Shown here in pieces: positions 35,038-43,553 of a stretch of DNA of 64,000 nt. A program made the position numbers and the translations under genes. The DNA lies in the NCBI GenBank assembly GCA_040255585.1, contig JBDZVI010000002.1:30363-94362 (forward strand). Reading direction: 5' to 3'. How positions within the stretch are numbered: the first letter of the stretch is position 1; each line of letters opens with the position of its first letter. The notes beneath the pieces are model-generated. The model worked only from the letters and a program-made list of their open reading frames with translations, did not search any database and was not told the origin of the DNA. Source of the DNA: JAAYYF01 sp040255585 (GTDB taxonomy: Bacteria; Deinococcota; Deinococci; Deinococcales; Trueperaceae).

Positions 35038-36389
35038 CAGGACACCGGCGTCTTGGCCCGCCGCTCGTCCAGCCACTCCTCGACCTCGTCCACCTTGTCT
35101 GGAGTGGTCACGAGGTAGAGGTGGTCCCCGGGCTGCACGACGGTGTCGCCACCAGGCACCATCACGCGCCCGTCACGCTCTATCGCGCCTATCAGCATGG
35201 CTTCCGGCGTGCCCAGGTCCTTGACGCGCCCACCGAGGGATCCCTCGGGGAACGTGACCTCCATGACCTCCGCCCGGTCCTCGATCGTTGCCAGGTGCTC
35301 CACCTCGTCGACCTGGAGCCAGTTGATCACCTCTTGGACGGCGGCGGCGCGCGGCGTCAACGGCGCGTCGATGCCGACGCGAGTGAAGAGCCGGCGGTTC
35401 CGGGTGCGGCCTACGCGCGTGATCACCTTGGGGATGCCGAGCTGCTTGCTCATGAGCGACACGAGCAGGTTCTTGGCGTCGTCGTCCGTGACGGCGACCA
35501 TAACGTCCGCGTCCTCCGCACGCTCCTGCTCCAGGAGTTCCAGGTCCGTGCCGTCGCCCTTGAGCACGAGCGCATGCGGCAGCAGTTGCGCGAGCTTCTC
35601 GCAACGCTCCGGGTCTTCCTCGATGATCGTGATGTTGGCCCTGTCCGTCATCAGCTGTTGAGCGACCATGAACCCGACGTTGCCGCCGCCCACGATCACC
35701 ACCCTCGGCGAGCGCTTGTGCGGAGCGAAGCGCCGCTGCAACTCTCGCATGCGCTCGGTCGTCCCCATGAACACGACCCGGTCGCCGGCCTCGAACACCG
35801 TCGCGCCGGTTGGGATGATGAAGTCCTCGCCCTTGATGGCACCTACGGCGAGCACGCCCTGCGGAAGGGCCAGGGAAGAGAGGTTCTCGCCACGGAACGG
35901 GTCGTGGGGCTCGAGGAGGAACTCGAGGAGGGTGATCCGCCCGTTGGCGAAACGCGCGCTGTCTACTGCCCGAGGGGCGCGCACGATGTCGGCGATCTGG
36001 TGCGCGAGGATCCGCTGGGGCCACAGTACTCGGTCGATCAACAACCCGACCGACTCGAAGGCGCCGTCGCGCTTGAACGCGTCGACGTAACGCTGGCGGG
36101 TGACGAAAGCGAGCGTCAGCTTCGCGCCGAGACCCTTGGCCGCCAGGCAGGCCAGGACGTTCACGTCGTCAGACGCCGTGCAGGCGATGAAAGCCCTGGC
36201 GCGTTCCACTTGGGCGGTGCGCAGGTCGTCCGGGTCGGTGCCGTTGCCGCGGACGAACTGCACGTCCAGGGAGGCGAACGCTGCCTCGCGCTCGGGATCT
36301 TGGTCGATCACGATGACACCGTGGGTACGGTGCAGAGCGGCCGCGAGCAGAGCCCCGATCTCGCCGCCACCGACGATGACTACTTGCAT
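35037..36389 (-). CDS. trkA: Trk system potassium regulatory protein TrkA
   Basis: Cytoplasmic gating ring of the Trk K+ system. The 450-residue protein has two RCK repeats, each a Rossmann NAD-binding domain (VVIVGGGEIG near residue 2 and VVIVGGGNVG near 233, each followed by the acidic strand end IDQDPER or IEEDPER) and an RCK_C domain (LALPQGVLAVGAIKGEDFIIP; LGTPEAMLIGAIERDGRVMVP). The -10 TAGTAT is 9 nt before the ATG with TTGCGC 16 bp upstream. First gene of trkA-trkH-trkH. Confidence 0.95.
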   Translation of the reverse strand: MQVVIVGGGEIGALLAAALHRTHGVIVIDQDPEREAAFASLDVQFVRGNGTDPDDLRTAQVERARAFIACTASDDVNVLACLAAKGLGAKLTLAFVTRQRYVDAFKRDGAFESVGLLIDRVLWPQRILAHQIADIVRAPRAVDSARFANGRITLLEFLLEPHDPFRGENLSSLALPQGVLAVGAIKGEDFIIPTGATVFEAGDRVVFMGTTERMRELQRRFAPHKRSPRVVIVGGGNVGFMVAQQLMTDRANITIIEEDPERCEKLAQLLPHALVLKGDGTDLELLEQERAEDADVMVAVTDDDAKNLLVSLMSKQLGIPKVITRVGRTRNRRLFTRVGIDAPLTPRAAAVQEVINWLQVDEVEHLATIEDRAEVMEVTFPEGSLGGRVKDLGTPEAMLIGAIERDGRVMVPGGDTVVQPGDHLYLVTTPDKVDEVEEWLDERRAKTPVS

Positions 36390-36398
36390 AGGTCGCTC

Positions 36399-36426
36399 AT
36401 ACTACAGGTCAGCGCTACGGGCGCAA
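36399..36426 (-). promoter_or_regulatory. Promoter of the trkA-trkH-trkH operon
   Basis: On the minus strand TTGCGC (36426-36421), a 16-bp spacer and TAGTAT (36404-36399), ending 9 nt before the trkA ATG. It predicts a leaderless or near-leaderless mRNA. It lies in the short gap between trkA and the 3' end of lnt. Confidence 0.55.
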
Positions 36427-36460
36427 CGGAATCGGTCTCGCCCAGGCGAGGTGTGAAGCC

Positions 36461-38059
36461 TCACGCCTGCCCGGCAGGGTCGACTGGTGAACCGGATCGT
36501 CCGGCAGAGATCAGCCCCACCACAGCTACGAGCGCCGCCCACGCGAGCAGCGCGACCGGCGTCCAGGCGCCGTGGCGCGTCCAGAGCGTGAGGTCGTCGC
36601 GCGTATCGAACGAGACGGCCAGGGTCGTCGCCACGCCGCGCTCGACCTCGGCCGTCACACGCCCCCACGGGTCGACGGCGGCCGTAACGCCGTCGTTGCC
36701 GGCGCGGAGCAGCCAGCGCCGCGTCTCGATGGCGCGCAGGCGGCCCATGTCGAAGTGTTGGCGCGCGCCGGTGCCGACCCCGAACCACGCATCGTTCGTG
36801 CCGAGGACCAGCACGCCGGCGCCCCGCTCGACGAGCAGGCGCTGCACTTGCGGGAACACGGACTCGTAGCAGACGAAGGCGCCGAGCGGTCCGAGGGGGG
36901 ACGCGATGGGCTCGATGACCTCGCCCGGCGTCGTGCCCGCCAGCATCGGCAGCCCGAACGCCCTGAACACGGCCGCATAGAGGCCGCTCAACGTCTCGAT
37001 GAGCGGCCAGCGCTCGCCGAAGGGCACCAGGTAGTGCTTGTCGTAATGCCCGAGTTCCGCGTCCGCGCGCAGCGCGATGAGCGAGTTGTAGCTGCCGTCC
37101 CCGTCGTACACGCGCCCGCCCACCACGAACGTGGCACCTGGTGCCGAGGCTGTTATCGCGCTCCGTAGGGTGCCCGCGTCGCCGGCCGTCAGGTCGTAGC
37201 CGATGACGGCACCCTCCGGCCACACTACGAGGTCGAATGGGCCGGAGGCGGTGTCGCCGTCCTCCGTGAGGCGCAGGTGCACGCCCAGCTCCTGCGCCGA
37301 CGAGGCCGCGCGCGCGAACGGGTCTACGTTGCCCTGGACGAGCAGCGCGCGGTAGGGGGCGGAGGCCGCCTCCGCTGCCAGGGTGGGCGCGCCGCGTTGG
37401 ACAGCCGAGCCCACCAGGAACGCCGCCCCTACGAGAGCCACGGCCACTACGCAGCATGCGACGGTCGCACCGCGGGCCTGGCCGCTGCCGCCCCGACCCG
37501 GGCGCGCGCCCACCGCCAACGGCCACGCCAACAGCGCGGCAGGCGCGGTGACGAGCAGGCTCAGCCCGTAAACGCCCCCGAACTCGGCGAGTTGCGCGAC
37601 GGGCGTCTCCAGCCATGCGTAGCCGAGCGTGCCCCAAGGGAAGGCGAAGTAGCCCTGCGTGCGTGCCCACTCAACGAGCACCCAGGCGACGGGGAGGAGC
37701 AGGAGGACGCGCTTGGCCCGGCCGCGCGGGGAAGAGCCCCCTCCGGCGAGGCCGGCGACGCGCCACGTCCCCCACGCCGTGAGGCCCCAGAAGACCGCCA
37801 GGATGGCGAGGAGGAACGGGTAGACGAACCAGAAGGCCGGGCCGAACAGCACCGCGAACGAGCGCGGCAGCCACAGGATGTAGAGGGCGAAGAACGGCAG
37901 GCCGAACGCCGCTCCGACGCGGAACGCCGCGCGGCCATCCTTGGCGCGCGCCACGAGGGCGAAGACGGGCGCGAGCGCGAAGGCGAACGGCCACCATCCC
38001 AGCGGCGGCAGGGCGAGCGTGAGGAGCAGGCCGCAAGCCGCGGCTAGCAGCAGCGGCAT
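36461..38059 (-). CDS. lnt: Apolipoprotein N-acyltransferase
   Basis: Adds the third acyl chain to lipoproteins at the outer face of the inner membrane. The 532-residue protein has about seven hydrophobic helices and a nitrilase domain with the catalytic triad in place: Glu in VVWPEGAV, Lys in YDKHYLVPFGE and Cys in FVCYESVFP. Its presence points to a diderm envelope with triacylated lipoproteins. The start lies 6 nt after the M20 peptidase stop, so they are cotranscribed. Confidence 0.94.
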   Translation of the reverse strand: MPLLLAAACGLLLTLALPPLGWWPFAFALAPVFALVARAKDGRAAFRVGAAFGLPFFALYILWLPRSFAVLFGPAFWFVYPFLLAILAVFWGLTAWGTWRVAGLAGGGSSPRGRAKRVLLLLPVAWVLVEWARTQGYFAFPWGTLGYAWLETPVAQLAEFGGVYGLSLLVTAPAALLAWPLAVGARPGRGGSGQARGATVACCVVAVALVGAAFLVGSAVQRGAPTLAAEAASAPYRALLVQGNVDPFARAASSAQELGVHLRLTEDGDTASGPFDLVVWPEGAVIGYDLTAGDAGTLRSAITASAPGATFVVGGRVYDGDGSYNSLIALRADAELGHYDKHYLVPFGERWPLIETLSGLYAAVFRAFGLPMLAGTTPGEVIEPIASPLGPLGAFVCYESVFPQVQRLLVERGAGVLVLGTNDAWFGVGTGARQHFDMGRLRAIETRRWLLRAGNDGVTAAVDPWGRVTAEVERGVATTLAVSFDTRDDLTLWTRHGAWTPVALLAWAALVAVVGLISAGRSGSPVDPAGQA

Positions 38060-38065
38060 GTCGGA

Positions 38066-39202
38066 TCAGTCGCTCGCGAGCAACCCCGTGAGAAGCGCTA
38101 CGCGTTGGAGAGACTCGCGCACGCGGATGTGCTCGTGGCGGGCATGCGGCCCACCCCCGACGGAACCGAGGCCGTCCAGCGTCGGAACCCCGATGGCGGA
38201 CGTGAAGTTGCCGTCGGAGCCGCCCCCGACGACGCCGCCGTCGAACACCAGACCCAGCTCGTTCCCGATGGCCTGGGCGCGCTCGAACAGGGCCCGGTTG
38301 GCGGGGGTGAGTTCGAGGGGAGGGCGGTTGAGGCCCCCCGTGACCGTGAGGGTCACGCGTGAGTCGCGGGGCGTGTAGTCGTTGATGGCGTTGGTGACGC
38401 GCTCGGCCTCGCTGGCCTTGAGCACGCGGAAGTCGACGAACGCCTCCGCTTCCTCCGCGATCACGTTGGTGGCGAAGCCGGCGCGGGCCACGGTCACGTT
38501 GACGGTGGTGCCCGCCACGTCGTCGCTCAGGTCCTCGATGAACACGAGCATATGCGCCAGCTCACGAAGCGCGCTCGCGCCGTCGGAAGGGTTGTTGCCG
38601 GCGTGCGCGGAACGGCCGCGGAACTTGAGCCGGAAGCCGCCCACGCCCTTGCGGCCGACCTTCAGGGCGCCGTCGTCGCGCCCGGGCTCCAACACGAACA
38701 CGCGGTCGTGCTCGCGCGCCCTGGCCTCGATGAGCTCGCGCGAGGCGTGGGAGCCCGTCTCCTCGTCGCTCGTCACCAACAGCGTGACGTCGCCGGCCGG
38801 ACGGAGACCGAGCTCCTCGAGTAGCCGCAGCGCGGTCAGCGCGTTGGCGATGCCGGCCTTCATGTCGACCGAGCCGGGCCCCGAGACCTTGTCGCCGGAA
38901 CGGGCGAACGGCATGGAGGCCAGGGTGCCGAGGGGCCACACCGTGTCGTAGTGGCAGAGGAGGAGCGTCTTGCCGCCGCCGGCGCCCGCCAGGCGCCCTT
39001 CCAGGATGGCGCCGGCGTCGGCCCGTTCGTGCAGCGTGACGTTCAAGCCGCTCGCCCGCATGTGCTCGGCCAAGCGTGCGGCCAGCGCGTCGCACGCGGC
39101 TTTGTCGTCGGTCGGGCTCTCGTGCGTGACCAGGTCGGCGAGCAGCTCCAGGTACGGAGCCTCGGCGGCGTAGGCGGCTTGCAGGATGGCGGACTCGCTC
39201 AT
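38066..39202 (-). CDS. M20-family metallopeptidase (glutamate carboxypeptidase-like)
   Basis: A 378-residue zinc peptidase of the M20 group closest in layout to carboxypeptidase G2. Metal ligands are seen in LLCHYDTVWPLGT (His), GPGSVDMKAG (bridging Asp) and TSDEETGS (Glu pair, the first the catalytic base), with a dimerisation domain containing GRSAHAGNNPSDGASA. A TAACAT -10 lies 7 nt before the ATG. It precedes lnt in one operon, but no functional link is obvious. Substrate unknown; peptidase versus amino-acid deacylase is open. Confidence 0.88.
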   Translation of the reverse strand: MSESAILQAAYAAEAPYLELLADLVTHESPTDDKAACDALAARLAEHMRASGLNVTLHERADAGAILEGRLAGAGGGKTLLLCHYDTVWPLGTLASMPFARSGDKVSGPGSVDMKAGIANALTALRLLEELGLRPAGDVTLLVTSDEETGSHASRELIEARAREHDRVFVLEPGRDDGALKVGRKGVGGFRLKFRGRSAHAGNNPSDGASALRELAHMLVFIEDLSDDVAGTTVNVTVARAGFATNVIAEEAEAFVDFRVLKASEAERVTNAINDYTPRDSRVTLTVTGGLNRPPLELTPANRALFERAQAIGNELGLVFDGGVVGGGSDGNFTSAIGVPTLDGLGSVGGGPHARHEHIRVRESLQRVALLTGLLASD

Positions 39203-39283
39203 GGCGCCGATGTTACCCCCCTAAGGCGCCCGCTTGGCGACCGCTTGGCAACCGCCTGGCCGGCGGTATCGGGGCGGGGTCCG

Positions 39284-39859
39284 TCAGCCGCCGCTCGAGC
39301 CGCCTGCTCGGCCGTTGTCGGGGCCGCCGCCTTGTCCGCCGCCTTGCCCGCCAGCTTGCCCACCCCCGCGGCGCCCGCGGCGGTTGCCGCGGCGACCCTT
39401 CTGGTCGGCGTCGGCGCGGCGGCCGTCCCCCTGCTGCCCCGGCCTGCCGTCGACCAGGTTGCCGCCCTGGTCGTCGAACCGCCCGCCACCTTGGGGAGCC
39501 GACGCGCGCCGCCTGGCGTCACCCGAGCCGCGGGGCGCCACGACCGGCGGCCGCAGTTGCCGCTCCTGCCAGAGGCCCTCCGCGAGCTGCCTGACGGTGG
39601 GCTCGAAAGTCGTGCGGGCGTAACTGTAGCCGAGGCGCAGGTCGCTGTCGGCCTTGACCGGGTCGGCGTCGCGACCCAGCTGGTAGCGGGAGAGGTACAC
39701 CTGGGCGAGTAGGACGTCGCGCATGCGCTGCGGTTTGACGGCATGCAGGTCCTTGAGGGCGTCCTCGTACGCGACCATGGCGCCGCGCGAGTCGCCTCGC
39801 TCGCTCAACGCCTTGCCGCGCTTGAAGTGCTTGGCGGCGTTGTAGAGGAGTTCGCGCAT
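39284..39859 (-). CDS. TPR-like protein with Gly/Arg/Gln-rich disordered tail
   Basis: A 191-residue protein. Residues 1-95 form a helical TPR-like part (NAAKHFKRGKALSERGDSRGAMVAYEDAL). From about residue 107 the composition changes to Gly, Gln, Arg and Asp with RRGNRRGRRGGG and GGQGGGQGGG stretches, a low-complexity tail with no fold. A TATGAT -10 is 6 nt before the ATG, inside the end of the upstream diguanylate cyclase gene. Basic RGG-like tails often bind RNA or other nucleic acids; nothing else indicates its role. Confidence 0.75.
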   Translation of the reverse strand: MRELLYNAAKHFKRGKALSERGDSRGAMVAYEDALKDLHAVKPQRMRDVLLAQVYLSRYQLGRDADPVKADSDLRLGYSYARTTFEPTVRQLAEGLWQERQLRPPVVAPRGSGDARRRASAPQGGGRFDDQGGNLVDGRPGQQGDGRRADADQKGRRGNRRGRRGGGQAGGQGGGQGGGPDNGRAGGSSGG

Positions 39860-39866
39860 GCCGGCA

Positions 39867-41531
39867 TCATAAGGTGCCGGAGAGCACGATGCGGTTGCGA
39901 CCCTCGCGCTTGGCCGCCACCAGCGCGGCGTCGGCCTCCTCCACGAGACGCCCGAGCTCCTCCTCCGACCGCGGCGGCCCTACGCTCCCGGCGATCCCGA
40001 CCGACACCGCCAGCGGCCACGCGACCGGCTTGACGAGCGCGACGCCGAGCTCGTGCCGCACCCGCTTGAGGACCTCGACGGCCTGATCGGCGTCCGCGCC
40101 GGGCAGCACTACCACGAACTCCTCGCCGCCCCAGCGGACGGCCTGGTCGCTCGGGCGCAACTGAGCGCGCAGGACGCCAGCCAGCACCTTGAGCACATCG
40201 TCGCCCACCCCGTGGCCGTACACGTCGTTGACACGCTTGAAGTGGTCGAGGTCGAGCATGGCCACACTGATGGGCCGGACGTCCGCCTTCGCCTGCCCGA
40301 CGAGCAGCCCGGCGCGCGCCTCGAGGCCGCGCCGGTTGAGCAGCCCCGTGAGCGGGTCGGTCAGCGCCGCCGCGGCCCACCTGTCGCGGTCGCCGAGGAG
40401 GAGCAGGCGCGATGCGAGCATGGGCGCGCACGTGTCGAGAACGGAGGAGCGGTGAGGCCTGCGCGTCAGGTAGAGGCGCCCGATCTCGGCCCCTCCGGCC
40501 ACGAGAGGGTAGGGGTAGCCCGTGAGCGCGCCGGCCACGCCGTGGTCGTGCAGTTCGATGCCTTGCGCGCCGGGCACGAGCTGCACGGTCTCATCGAGGA
40601 CGCGCTCGAGCGCGGCGCCATGCGGCTGCGCGTCCATAACGGGGTCGAGCAGCCGCGCCCAGGCCCTCAGTTCGCGCTCGGCAGCCACCTGGTTGATCCG
40701 GCTCGTCACCAGGACGAGGAGTACGACGGCCAGTTGCACGTATGTCAGGAGCGAGACGATCACGAGCGCGTACGGCTCCTCCAGCATGCCCAGCCTGAAC
40801 AGGACGAGCAGGAGGGCGGCGCTGACCAACTGGAGGCTCGTGATGGCTACGGCGATCGGCAGGTAGTCCGTATGCTCGTCGTCGAGCTCGAGCTGCGCGC
40901 CGAGCGCGAGCATCGTGTACGAGAGGAGCCAGAGGAACTGCGCGCCTACCTCGCTCGTCGGCCCGGCAAGCCACGCGAACGAACCGGCGCCGAGGGCGCG
41001 CAGGTAGAAGGACAGCCCGACGAGCACACGCCCTTCAGAGGCTCCGCCCATCATCGTCCCGCCGAGCAGCGGCAACGACGCGAGGACGAGCAGGGTCTCG
41101 AACACGGGGAAGCCTAGCGAGAGGCTGGATGGCGGGTCGAGGAGGAGGAGCCAGAGGAGGAGGCCGACGGCCGGCACGGCGGCCAGCAGCAGCGACGGCG
41201 GCAGGCGTTTGCCGGGCATGAGGAGCAGCGCGGCCAACCAGGCGGCCAGGCCAAGGTAGTACGTGACGTCGGTCAGGGCGGGCAGGTTGGGACCGCCGAA
41301 CCGTTGCACGGCCCACACGATCTCTTCCAGCGCCCATAGGCAGGCCCCCACGGTGGCCAGGCGCCACGGAAGCGTCCTGGCCGGCCGCCACACCATCAGC
41401 ACGGCCAGGAAGATGGCGGAGAGGGCGAGCGCGGCCTTCAGGTAGCCGCCGCCCAGCACGGCCAGCGCGATTAGAGTCACCGAGACGGCGAGAGTTAGGT
41501 GCGTGCGCTTACCGAGGAGGTCGGCCGTCAC
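39867..41531 (-). CDS. Membrane-bound diguanylate cyclase (GGDEF)
   Basis: A 554-residue protein with about nine hydrophobic helices in the first 290 residues, a short GAF-like or linker part, and a GGDEF domain that would make cyclic di-GMP. The active-site motif is GGEEF (468-472), and RPSD (459-462), five residues before it, is an intact product-inhibition I-site. GTG 41531 overlaps the stop of the SpoU gene by 4 nt; the frame stays open upstream only because of that gene's repeats. The membrane part probably senses an envelope signal. Confidence 0.9.
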   Translation of the reverse strand: MTADLLGKRTHLTLAVSVTLIALAVLGGGYLKAALALSAIFLAVLMVWRPARTLPWRLATVGACLWALEEIVWAVQRFGGPNLPALTDVTYYLGLAAWLAALLLMPGKRLPPSLLLAAVPAVGLLLWLLLLDPPSSLSLGFPVFETLLVLASLPLLGGTMMGGASEGRVLVGLSFYLRALGAGSFAWLAGPTSEVGAQFLWLLSYTMLALGAQLELDDEHTDYLPIAVAITSLQLVSAALLLVLFRLGMLEEPYALVIVSLLTYVQLAVVLLVLVTSRINQVAAERELRAWARLLDPVMDAQPHGAALERVLDETVQLVPGAQGIELHDHGVAGALTGYPYPLVAGGAEIGRLYLTRRPHRSSVLDTCAPMLASRLLLLGDRDRWAAAALTDPLTGLLNRRGLEARAGLLVGQAKADVRPISVAMLDLDHFKRVNDVYGHGVGDDVLKVLAGVLRAQLRPSDQAVRWGGEEFVVVLPGADADQAVEVLKRVRHELGVALVKPVAWPLAVSVGIAGSVGPPRSEEELGRLVEEADAALVAAKREGRNRIVLSGTL

Positions 41532-42355
41532 TTGCGACCTTCCACGCGCTTGCCGGCCACGTAGGCAGCGAGTGAGACGGCTACCGCCAGGTTGAGCGAC
41601 TCGACGTGAGGTCGCGACGCGATGCGTACGCTCACGCGCGACTGCGTCCCTGTCGGCGTCCCGGCTGGTGTCCCGACCGGCATCCCGACCGGCATCCCGA
41701 CCGGCGCCCCGGCTCCTGGCCACTCGGGGCCGAACCACAGCGAGAACGGCGACTGAAAGGTCACACTGCCGAGCTCTTCGCTCCCGGACGCGCTGAAGGC
41801 GTACACCCGGTGCATGGGGTGGGCGGCCAGGTAGTCCTCCGCGCTAGCCACACGCGCGCAGCGCACCGCGAAGCGCATGCCGATGGAGGCGCGCAGCACG
41901 TGCGGACTCCAGATGTCGACCCTCGGCGCGACCAGCGCCACGTCCTCGATGCCGAAGGCCGCCAGGCTGCGCAGCGCGCTCCCGACGTTGCCTGCTTGAC
42001 TCGCCCCGACCAGCACGACGTGGTCGCGGCCCGGTAGCACGACGTCCTCGACCTTGCGCACGACGGCCAGGCACCGGACCTGGTCGTGGCGCCTGAGGCG
42101 CGCCACGTCGGCGTCGTCGCGCACGCACGGCACCCCGGCGCGGGCGGCAGCGGCGTCGAGCGCCTCGCGCCAACGCTCCTCCAGGTCGCCGTGGCGAAGC
42201 ACGACGTGCACCTGCTCCGGCCTATGCTTCAGCGCCTCCAGAGAGGCGAAGTGGCCGAAGGCGTACGTGTAAGGCAGCTCGGTCCGGTAAGGCTCCAACC
42301 CCCCACCGGTCGACGCGGTCCACGCGGCGGAGGCGGGTGCGCCCGACCCGCTCAT
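41528..42355 (-). CDS. SpoU/TrmH-family RNA 2'-O-methyltransferase
   Basis: A 275-residue SPOUT methyltransferase acting on tRNA or rRNA with S-adenosylmethionine. Motif 1 is LVGASQAGNVGSALRSLAAFG, motif 2 FSLWFGPEW and motif 3 VESLNLAVAVSLAAYV, which form the knot. Between motifs 2 and 3 there is an extra loop with a repeated PVGM/PVGT/PAGT/PTGT pattern, from a 12-bp DNA repeat. The ATG overlaps the upstream gene's stop by 4 nt. The target nucleotide cannot be read from sequence. Confidence 0.86.
   Translation of the reverse strand: MSGSGAPASAAWTASTGGGLEPYRTELPYTYAFGHFASLEALKHRPEQVHVVLRHGDLEERWREALDAAAARAGVPCVRDDADVARLRRHDQVRCLAVVRKVEDVVLPGRDHVVLVGASQAGNVGSALRSLAAFGIEDVALVAPRVDIWSPHVLRASIGMRFAVRCARVASAEDYLAAHPMHRVYAFSASGSEELGSVTFQSPFSLWFGPEWPGAGAPVGMPVGMPVGTPAGTPTGTQSRVSVRIASRPHVESLNLAVAVSLAAYVAGKRVEGRK
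41651..41710. repeat. Five tandem 12-bp units inside the SpoU gene
   Basis: Units of the form GACCGGCATCCC run from 41651 to 41710; two central units are identical and the outer ones differ at 2-4 positions. The period is four codons (Pro-Val/Ala/Thr-Gly-Met/Thr), so gain or loss of a unit keeps the frame. Confidence 0.85.
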
Positions 42356-43455
42356 CGCGCTCCGAGGCCCCCTTCGTCTGGTTGTCCGCCAACCTGGTCC
42401 TGCTGGGCCCTCTCGGAGCCGAACGTCCTCTCGAGCCCGCTCCTCGCCGCCTCGACCGCCTCTGCCGGCGCGAAGTCGAGCGCGAGGACGCCGCGGTAGG
42501 AGCGCAGCGCCGCCTGCCTGTCGCTCACGAGGTCGTACACCTGCCCGATACGCGCCAGGAGGAACCCGGGCAGGTAGTAGGGCTCGTTGAAGTCCGTTCG
42601 CAGTACGAGTTCCAGGACGGCGAGCGCGTCATCGACCTCGCCGTGCTCCAGCAGGAGGTTGGCCTCGTGATAGCGGGCCTCTGGCGCGCCCAAGGCCCGT
42701 AGGGCGGTCAGGAGCGCCTGCGGGTCGTCCGTATCACCTCGCATGGCGACGTCGAGGAGCGCGCGTTCTCGCTCTTCCGCGCTCGGCTCCGGCGCGAGCG
42801 CCGGGTCAAGGTACTCGACGCGTGGACCGGCGTCGGAGCTGGCAGACACGGCCTCCAGCGCCCTGCGCAGTTGCGGTAGGTCGTCGACGCCGGCTACGAG
42901 GGCGACGCGGCGGTATGGCAGGTCGGTCACACGCGTCGCCACGACGGCCGAACGGGCGGCGAGCCAACCCGTGCCGGGGCCCTCGCCGAACTCGGCGGCG
43001 CGGTTGAGCTGGTGGTCGTCGATGGCCGGGAGCAACTCTCGCACCACGCGGGCGAGGTCGAGCGGCGCGCGCAGCAGCTCCTCGAGCTTGGCCTGCGTGC
43101 GGCGCACGCGTCTCAGGCGCTCCACCCCGGCATCGAACTGCTCGAGGTACGCCAGGAAGTCGCTCTCGTCGTTCGCCTCGCCGGGCTCACCAGGTCGGCC
43201 GGGGAAACTGCCGACGGCATGTACCGGCACGGCCTCGCGCCGCGCCCACGGCACGAGCGCCAGCGGCAGGGCCACCTCATGCGTGCCCTGCCAGCCCGCC
43301 TCCTGGAACGCGTCGGGCGGGAGGGCGGCTACGGCGAGCGCCTCGACCTTGGCCGCCTTTACGATGTCTCTCACCGTCACCGCGTTGTAGCGCGGGAAGC
43401 GCGTGTGGAACGGGCCGACCAGCGGAACGAGGACGACCTCAGTCGGTCGGGGCAT
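42352..43455 (-). CDS. Unknown protein with C-terminal TPR-like repeats
   Basis: I do not recognise this 367-residue protein. The N-terminal 90 residues (VVLVPLVGPFHTRFPRYNAVTVRDIVKAAKVEALAV, in part) look like an alpha/beta domain of a ChaN/TraB-like kind; the middle is helical; the last 120 residues resemble TPR units (EARYHEANLLLEHGEVDDALAVLELVL; GFLLARIGQVYDLVSDRQAALRSYRGVL). TACCAT (43467-43462) is 6 nt before ATG 43455, so I use that start and not GTG 43461. First gene of a four-gene overlapping run with the SpoU enzyme, diguanylate cyclase and TPR protein. Confidence 0.75.
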   Translation of the reverse strand: MPRPTEVVLVPLVGPFHTRFPRYNAVTVRDIVKAAKVEALAVAALPPDAFQEAGWQGTHEVALPLALVPWARREAVPVHAVGSFPGRPGEPGEANDESDFLAYLEQFDAGVERLRRVRRTQAKLEELLRAPLDLARVVRELLPAIDDHQLNRAAEFGEGPGTGWLAARSAVVATRVTDLPYRRVALVAGVDDLPQLRRALEAVSASSDAGPRVEYLDPALAPEPSAEERERALLDVAMRGDTDDPQALLTALRALGAPEARYHEANLLLEHGEVDDALAVLELVLRTDFNEPYYLPGFLLARIGQVYDLVSDRQAALRSYRGVLALDFAPAEAVEAARSGLERTFGSERAQQDQVGGQPDEGGLGAR

Positions 43456-43553
43456 GGACACATGGTACGTTCTCGCGCCGGCCGAAGGTGACGCGGTAAG
43501 GTGGCTACGTGACTGCCCTCGACCTGGCGCCGCTACTTCCTGGACGGCACTGA

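Noticed and set aside
41532..41738. N-terminal extension of the diguanylate cyclase with a Gly-Arg-Asp repeat
   Set aside because: The repeat is the SpoU gene's 12-bp tandem repeat in another frame. GTG 41531 with the GTGA overlap is the better start.
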